A stretch of 64,000 nt of DNA. Source: Leishmania donovani. Lineage: Eukaryota > Euglenozoa > Kinetoplastea > Trypanosomatida > Trypanosomatidae. The stretch spans positions 496,803 through 560,802 of the forward strand of contig NC_018252.1 in assembly GCF_000227135.1 (NCBI RefSeq), written 5' to 3'. Positions 57,405 to 64,000 of this stretch are shown here, one piece after another. The notes beneath the pieces are model-generated. The model was not told where the DNA came from. It did no database searches and worked only from the letters and a program-made list of their open reading frames with translations. How positions within the stretch are numbered: position 1 is the first letter of the stretch; each line of letters starts with the position of its first letter. The translations under genes were made by a program, and so were the position numbers.

Positions 57405-60400
57405 TGAGTGTGGGATCAGAAAATCTGAGTGAAAGGAGGGGGGGACAATGTAGGGAGTTGACAACGACAGAAGAGAAAAAAAACGCTTGAAACGATCTCT
57501 GTGAAGAGCCGCTCCGTACGGCACGAAATGCGCGTATTTTTGCTTGGCAGGCTTCGAAATTGTAACAACGCCGCAGGGCAGATGAGCGTGGGTCAGATAA
57601 GAGAAGCAGTCAGAGATTGCGCGCGTGAGAGCAGGCAAGACTGAAAGCAAAGACAAACGGGATCACCTTGCCTGTGCGGTGCAGTCTTACTCACCTTTCT
57701 TTCTACTCTGATAAACCTCCCTCTCTGGCACCTACACTACAATGCCAGTCGAAGGCGTGGTACACGCAAAAAAAAAGCGGGGCAGGCACCTATGGGACGG
57801 TGTGGGTGTGGTCGCGGTGCAGGCAAAGGAATGTTCACCGCTACCAGCTCTTACCACTCAGCACATAGGCAACGTGACTGTGTGCACCGCTATTCTTACC
57901 CTCCTCTTCTTTCATGTGGGGCCGCATAGACAGACGGAAGGCGATGCGCAGGAGCAGGCGAGGCACACGCAGCACACAGCACATGGGAGGAAAGCGGGAA
58001 ACAAAAGGAAAGAGGGGAGCAAATCGGTACACAGGAAAGAGAGCCAAGGGATAAGAAGGTAGACGAGGAGGAGCAGAGAAGAGAGAAAAGGTGGGGAAGG
58101 GCTGAGGCCGTGGTTCAACAGAGAGCAATGGTAGTGGCAGAGGCAGCTCGTGATAGTGCGTTTCTCTTCCGAAGAATTCGATCGACTTCGACGCCTCCTT
58201 CGTTTCACGAGCGCGTTATCAGGGCGAGGGAGGGAGCAAGAGCCTTGTGCAGACCCGAGATGAAGCCGGGGGAACGGCAACACTCAAAAAGAAGAGGTGT
58301 ACGGGTGGAAAAAGAACAACAGTCATTATCACCCCCTCCCATCACATTCACCTCCACTTCTCTTGCAACGCGCGTGAGCGAAAGATTAACAGCACCGGCA
58401 AGAGAACACTTACTCCTTCACACGCTCACACACGCACGCACGTTGATAGGCGCTGCCTCTTATGCCTCGCCCCCTCCCCTCCCTTTTGTCTTTTGTGTGT
58501 GTGTGTGTGCGCGCGCGCAATTCATATTTTTTTTTTGATTTGGCTTCTCAGCGCAGAGGGTGTAAATTATATAGAGAGATCGAGAGAGAGGAAACAAAAC
58601 AAGCGGGGGAGTGAGAGAAAAGGAATGACGTCATACGCGGCGGATGCGGTCCACAAGCTCGATAAGGTAATGAAAGAAGACAAATAACACAGAACAAAAC
58701 AGAAAAGAAAAAAGGAGAAGACTCGTAGTCTAGATCGTGGTTTCCTTTTGTGTGTATGCACAGGGGTGCGAATATACAAAAAAGGTGAAAAGGGTGGGCA
58801 AAATAATATATAATATGCATAGTATATATAGACAGGCGTTTGTTCCCGCATACGATCCATGACTTTCTGTCTTTGACTGCTCTTCCTTTTCTTGTTTGTT
58901 GTATTTTTCCCTTTTCCTCCGTATCTCTTCACTGCAGGCCGTATAGTAGAGTGTTTCACCCCTACCTTCCCTTTCCCTCTCTTTCGAAAGTCAGCACAAG
59001 GGACACACAGGCGCAGGCGAAGGCACAGACGCATGCACAAACGCCTCAGAAAGTGGGTGTGTGTCTGGGACAGAAGAGAGAGAGAAGGGTGAGTGGAGAA
59101 GATCAGCACAGGCATATCGATCAAGAGCATTGTGAAAGAGATAAGGTAAAGAGACACTCAACATGATCAAAGCAAAAAGCACAAAAACAGACCAAAAAAA
59201 GAGGAAGTGAGACTTTCACACACACAGACCTTGCTGGTACCTTACCGCCACCTCACAGGCCCACACAGCCCCTCTCACAGTCGCTCATGGAGAGGCCTTC
59301 GGTTTGTTGTTTTGTGACTTCACCGGATGGCATCATCAAGTGCTGTGGGAGAGTTTCACCGCTTCCACGTCGACACTCATGTGGAGCTTTTCCTTTCGCC
59401 GTCACAGTACACTCGCGGAGCAAGTTAGGAGGAGGAAGGGCGAGGGAAGAGAAAGACGGATGGAAGACAAAAAAAGAACGGCACAAAAGGGGGTGGCGGA
59501 AAAAAAGTACGAGAAGGCGCATGAACGAAAACGCAGAGAGAGAGCAAGCAACAAAAAAGGCGGAAAACGCACACAAGCCTTGTATATTGTTTCATTTCTC
59601 TACTTCCTCTCGCTTTCTCCCCGCCTCCTCCCCCTCCTCGTCCCACCCCCTTCGTCTTCCGTTTTTGCTGTCTTCGATGGTCCCTTTCAGAAATACAAAA
59701 CGGGAAAAAGAAAAGGGGTCAGGGCAGAAGGTTCGTGCTTTCGTTTCGCTTCTCTCTGCGTCGTCTCTTCTTGTTTCTTCACTTCTTTCTTTGTGCATGT
59801 GTGTGTATGTGTGGGTGTGGGTGTGGGTAAAGAGCTGAAATCAAAAACACGGCGACGCCGGTGACACGCTTCTTGATCGATCGAGCAGGTAAAAAAAGCG
59901 AAGGGATAACACAAGAGAGGAAAAAAAAGAAAGAGAAGAGGAGAAACAACGGCCAGCACAGGCACACAAACACACACACACACACAAGCAAAGAACCACA
60001 ACAGATGAAGAACGAAGGGGTAGCAGAAGAACCGGAAAAGAAAGAGGAGGAGCCCATAGGTAGTAGGGGAGGGAGAGGTGGCATGAGGGAGAGACAGAGA
60101 GAGAGACGTCGCGTTTGAACGCCGCTTTCACGTCTTCTGCCGTCATCACCACTGTTAGGAACGCACGCAAACACACACACGTATAAAAAAAGCACGTGCG
60201 AGAGAGAGATTCTCCGGCCGTTCAAACCAAATGTATAGCAGCGGCAAAGGGAAGGGTCGAGAGCGGCAGAAAGCGCAAAAGCGGCATGACGCGAGCACGT
60301 GGCGGGGAAGAGCTGCTCACGAGTGGAGTCGGGAGGGCATGAAAAGAGAAAGAAGGGAGAGGAGAGAACCGATAGAAAGAGAGGTAGACACCAAAACCTC

Positions 60401-63068
60401 AAAGGAGCGAGAGAGTAACGTCCACACACACACACTCCCACAAGTGCACCAGTATTGTCTCCGTCATATATTTTTTTGGTTTGTGACGGGTTTACTGAAC
60501 GTTGCTGCACCTCGATTCGCTCACTCCTTTGAGAAGCAGGAGAGAACAGTGCAAGAGAGGAGGGATCAGAAAGAAAAAGGGAAACAAGCGAGAAGAAAAG
60601 CATGGTGAAGAGAGAGAAGCGCGAGTCTACACAAACATACGCACCAGTGAAGGAAAACACGCACACGCACACGACTGCGCATAAGAGCAACACAACGGAG
60701 AGGTTGAAAAGAACAAAGAAAGGCCACCGAGAAAGGGAGCGCGGTAATCCACAACAGAGAACACGAAAAGATATTTTGTGTTTCAACGTCTCCACTCTGC
60801 CACAAAACACGAGCTTAGCGCACCTCTACCCCTGGCCCTGCAACAGGCCCCCACACCGCGTGGCGCCAAGCAGCCGTAGACACGCGCCGCTGCAGAAATG
60901 CGCCGACCCAGTCAGCGAAGCGCGGCCTCCGCCCCAGACCCTCTACCCGCCCTCCCCGCCCCGCAAGGGCGCCCCTCACGGCCGCTCGCCTTGTGCCCGG
61001 TCGCCACGTCGCGCATCCCTCCGGGCGCCTCGGGCTCCCCGAGCCAGGGCGCGGTGAGGGCCGGGTGAGATACGTTCGGGTCAGGGCGGCATACTGCCCA
61101 TCATATGGTTCGCACAAACACGTTCACAGCTGCAGGCCTCCCCCACGCAGCGCCATCCAGGACATGACCGCCGACACCCGTAGCGATAAATCGCTCTGAC
61201 TTCGCTACGTCGTAGGTACCTGACCCTGGCACCACGAGGGGTGGTCCGGCACTGACAGGGATAGGGGGAGGGGCTGCCTGGCTTCCCCGCAGAGAGTGGG
61301 TACTGAACCCTGGATACCACGCTGGGGAGGCCGGCATCGGACACTGAAAAGACGGGAGAACAAAAAAGAAAAAAGATCGCGGAAGAGGTGGCAATACGAT
61401 CAAGCCAAGATAGGAGGAGAGGTCAGCCATCGCAGTTGGAAGAGCACGTGAGAGGGAAAGAAAGACGGTGACGCAAAGTGAAATCGGGAAGCATTGGAAG
61501 AAACGAACAAAAAAAGACTATCAGTACACACACTCTTGAGTTCACGTCCGCCTTCGCCTGTAAGTTCTTGTTATACAGGGTTGTCTCTCTCCCTTCCCCC
61601 TTCCTCTTTGCGGATGCCCTGCACCATCGCTGCCGCTTCTATCCGTCGTGAAAGACGAAGAAGTGGCGCAAGGAGAGACTTCACAAAGAAGCGGTGGGTG
61701 AAAGGCTGCATAACACACAGAAACCAAGGGGAAAGAGGCGGAAGACGGAGAATCTACTCTTGTCTGAGAGCAAGGGATATGTATGCGCGTGTGTACCTAT
61801 ATATATGGGCTGATGGGAGTGTTGAGGAACGTGAAATAGAGAGCAGGAAAAAGTACAACCCGAAAAAGAGCTTTTCGTGATAACCCAGGAGCGAAACGCA
61901 AGAATCCAAAGAGAGAAGGTAGACAAGCGAATTCCTGTCTGACACCCACACGCAGCCACGGTCACATATTGCGTGTCCACACATAAACGGAGAGGCGAAG
62001 AGGGTGCAGCTTGACGTTCCAAATCTGAAGATCAGCCACGAGATGTGCAGGGCAGATTCCCCCTGCACGCACATCCAACTGCATTCGAACCTTCCCTATT
62101 TGTGAGGCTCAGGTGGTGGTGGAGGGCAACGCGCGTGCAGATCCGTGTTACTAGCGCCCATGTGATGTTAAACTCATCACAGAAAGACTTGAATCATACC
62201 CCTGTGGAGGAGGTGGAAAAGAAAGAGAGAGAGACAGGGGACCGGACAAGTACTACACAAGTGCTATGTAAAAGAGAGACTTAAAGTAGGCGAGAAAAAA
62301 AAAACAGGAGGAGAAATGAAATACAAAAATCAAAAAGGAAAAGGCGCAAGGAAGAAAGAGTAAACATAATTGGAGCTAAAATGTGCAAAAAAAAAGAATG
62401 AAAAAGAAGAGGTAGGGAAGAAGGAAGGATCTCTGCCTTTTTTCTTTGCTTCGCATTTTTCTTTTGGGGGATTTTGCGTGATTGATAAGAACCGCATGCG
62501 GAGACTCGCAGTAGTGGGCATGGTAGTAGTCATTGCAGTGGGAAGAAAGGCCGCACACATACACAAAAAAAAAAAGAGCACCCACACAACCAGAAACAGA
62601 GAAGTACGCACGAAAAAAAAAAACGGGAAGAAGAGTGGCAATGAGGCAAAGCAGTATCGAAGAAGGTGCGAAATGGCGAGAGGGGTAAAGGGATGAAAAA
62701 AAAAGAAGAGGTAAAAGGATGGATGGGATATCACAGAAGATAGAAGCGAACTAAAGGGAGAAAAAGTGGAGGGGTAGGGGATACATATGTCAGGCAGAAA
62801 AATCAAGCAAGAGAGACACAAACGTGGCTACGCATTTGGCAGCAGGGGAGAGACAGAGAGCAAAGGAAAAAGGAAAGACGAAGATGCAAAGAAGCTCCTT
62901 GTACGACCCCGCCCTCTTCCCCAACTCCGTTTCTACCAGAAACTGAGGAAAAGCAAGAAAAGGGGGAGGAACGGACAAGGCGCTGTCTTCTCTGCGTGTT
63001 CGGATAGTTTCATCTTACCAAGTCACTGTTCCTTTTACTTCTATGCTCATTGAAACTTGCAGGTGCAG
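57405..63068. other. Gene-free 5.7-kb region, strongly strand-skewed
   Basis: This is the longest region without a credible gene. From about 58.0 to 63.0 kb the plus strand is markedly A/G-rich, so the transcribed strand is a chain of polypyrimidine tracts. SIDER2 copy 3 sits at 60771-61340. The longest open frame (59779-60810, minus, 343 codons from a GTG) is a Cys/Val/Leu/Phe/Ser-rich reading of those tracts and starts inside the retroposon tail. It is either a very long 3' UTR for the 262-residue gene upstream or contains non-coding transcripts not recognisable by eye. Confidence 0.6.
60771..61340 (-). mobile_element. SIDER2-type retroposon, copy 3, with preserved 5' signature
   Basis: The core (60840-61297) is nearly identical to copies 1 and 2. 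On the minus strand the 5' end reads GCCGGCCTCCCCAGCGTGG, then ATCCAGGGTTCAGTACCC. From memory this closely parallels the 5' Pr77/79-nt signature of the L1Tc and ingi retroposons, fixing the orientation as minus and sense with the mRNA. The 3' end is diverged but keeps TGTGGCAGAGTGGAGACGTT and an A-rich end near 60771. It lies about 1.7 kb downstream of the stop of the 262-residue gene. Confidence 0.88.
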
Positions 63069-63857
63069 TTACCCGCAGGGCTGCTGTTGCGTGATGCAGG
63101 TTCTCCGAAGCACCCATTGCTGCCATTCCTTCTCAGCAGCCTCCTCGATCGCAGAGGACCATGTGGTGGCAGAAGAGGTAAATGAAGGCATCAGCTTTGA
63201 TGTCCTACGCACTGCCTCCTCGCGCGTCAGCGTCTCTCCTGTGAGAAGGTTCAAGTACAGAACAGCTGGCTTTTGAGCTGCAGAGTGAGGGGGTACGGAC
63301 ACCGCCATGTCTTCGGTGCACGCATCATTACATGGCCACCCCAGCACCTCCACGATGTCCAAACCTCCGAAAACGTACGGGCGGGAGGGGGTGAGAAGGC
63401 CCAAGCGCACGTGCAGGTACAGATTGCCGTTTCCGCTGCTTGCATCATCGTCACACACACTGCTGTCCCTTGTGTTTGTCGGGCTGTCGTCAGCCACGTG
63501 CAGCCGCTTTCGCTGGCAGTAATGCGCTCGCGCCACGGATAACGGAGCCAGCCGAGGCAGCCTTGTCGAGAACGAGTCAAGTCCGACACGATTCCACGCC
63601 AGCGACCGCCTCCGGAGCGTCAGAGGCTCAGGCAGAAGCTGACTCAGGGTGTACTGGGGCACAAAGGAGGATGCAGAGGATAGTGCATGATCTTGCGGAG
63701 CGGTTTCCCATGCACTGATCAGCGGGCCGAGCAACGCCGCCCTGCGCTGCGGCTGAACAACCACCCAGTCGCCAACCTGGAGGTCGCAGTCGGCATCAAA
63801 GTTGGGCAGGTAGCCGTACATGTCCACCAACGAAAGAAACGGTGGAATTGCTGTCAT
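63069..63857 (-). CDS. Protein of unknown function, 262 residues
   Basis: From ATG 63855-63857 (MTAIPPFLSLVDMYGYL); the upstream open part is a hydrophobic translation of the T-rich leader and is not included. The N-terminal 60 residues contain a compact segment with DLQVGDWVVVQPQRRAALLGPLISAW, which looks like a small beta-barrel (SH3-like) element. The middle part is Leu/Arg-rich. Near residues 160-205 GNLYLHVRLGLLTPSRPYVFGGLDIVEVLGWP looks like a conserved folded core. The C-terminal third has YLNLLTGETLTREEAVRRTSK and a Trp-rich helix (EKEWQQWVLRRT). It resembles no family I can name. It is followed by an exceptionally long gene-free stretch. Confidence 0.72.
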   Translation of the reverse strand: MTAIPPFLSLVDMYGYLPNFDADCDLQVGDWVVVQPQRRAALLGPLISAWETAPQDHALSSASSFVPQYTLSQLLPEPLTLRRRSLAWNRVGLDSFSTRLPRLAPLSVARAHYCQRKRLHVADDSPTNTRDSSVCDDDASSGNGNLYLHVRLGLLTPSRPYVFGGLDIVEVLGWPCNDACTEDMAVSVPPHSAAQKPAVLYLNLLTGETLTREEAVRRTSKLMPSFTSSATTWSSAIEEAAEKEWQQWVLRRTCITQQQPCG

Positions 63858-64000
63858 TGTGCGGAGAAAAAGAAAACAAAGCAAGAGAAGAAACAAACAA
63901 AAAACTAGGGGTGTTATAAAGATATCTGTTAGGTATTCAGTGGTGTGTAGATACCTGTGCGCGTGTGCGTGTATGACTACTGAAGCCAATAACAACGATA

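Noticed and set aside
59779..60810. 343-codon minus-strand open frame
   Set aside because: It starts at a GTG inside the SIDER2 tail and is a Cys/Val/Leu/Phe/Ser-rich translation of pyrimidine tracts, with no domain.
58000..63000. Possible strand-switch or transcription start region because of base skew
   Set aside because: Genes on both sides are on the same strand, so no divergent or convergent switch exists here. An internal start cannot be shown from sequence alone.

Overview
The window reads as nuclear DNA from a trypanosomatid, almost certainly a Leishmania species. It is GC-rich. Every convincing gene is a single uninterrupted reading frame on the minus strand, with no intron visible. 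Genes are separated by 0.8-5.7 kb of pyrimidine-rich (on the transcribed strand), dinucleotide-repeat-rich spacer. Three copies of a roughly 570-bp retroposon of the Leishmania SIDER2 type are present. This fits one polycistronic transcription unit read right to left, with trans-splicing and polyadenylation in the spacers. From memory the gene set (Ran/Rtb2, PP2A catalytic subunit, SLX1, SEC24) suggests chromosome 25 of Leishmania; this was not checked. No plus-strand gene, tRNA, rRNA, CRISPR or phage-like feature was recognised.

Layout from left to right, which is 3' to 5' of transcription. 1-15 kb: a BSD-domain protein cut by the window edge, a cullin with its neddylation lysine, a short NPL4, a divergent PRP38-like splicing protein, a PPP4R2-like phosphatase-4 regulatory subunit with SIDER2 copy 1 just downstream, and RPB10. 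15-25 kb: the PP2A catalytic subunit, an enlarged SLX1 nuclease subunit, and SEC24. 25-42 kb: a 2592-residue ASH-domain (Hydin-like) protein, a 966-residue protein of unknown function, a TAP42/alpha4 PP2A regulator, and a small unknown protein with a mitochondrial-looking N-terminus. 42-57 kb: the GPN3 GTPase, SF3A1/PRP21 with SIDER2 copy 2 downstream, the DNA polymerase delta small subunit POLD2, Ran, CLUAP1/IFT38, and a DEDDh exonuclease. 57.4-63.1 kb: a 5.7-kb gene-free, strongly strand-skewed stretch with SIDER2 copy 3. 63.1-63.9 kb: a 262-residue unknown protein.

Most genes are core eukaryotic housekeeping. Recurrent themes are PP2A-family phosphatase control (PP2Ac, PPP4R2-like, TAP42 within 28 kb), splicing (PRP38-like, SF3A1), RNA polymerase II make-up and assembly (RPB10, GPN3), ubiquitin handling (cullin, NPL4) and the flagellum (ASH giant, IFT38). 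Gene neighbours in trypanosomatid transcription units are often functionally unrelated, so these groupings are suggestive only. The main non-coding features are the three same-sense SIDER2 elements. Each carries a G-quadruplex-capable tract on the mRNA strand, and copy 3 keeps a recognisable 5' retroposon signature. Start codons below are the first plausible in-frame ATG, often inside a longer open frame that runs back into the 5' leader.
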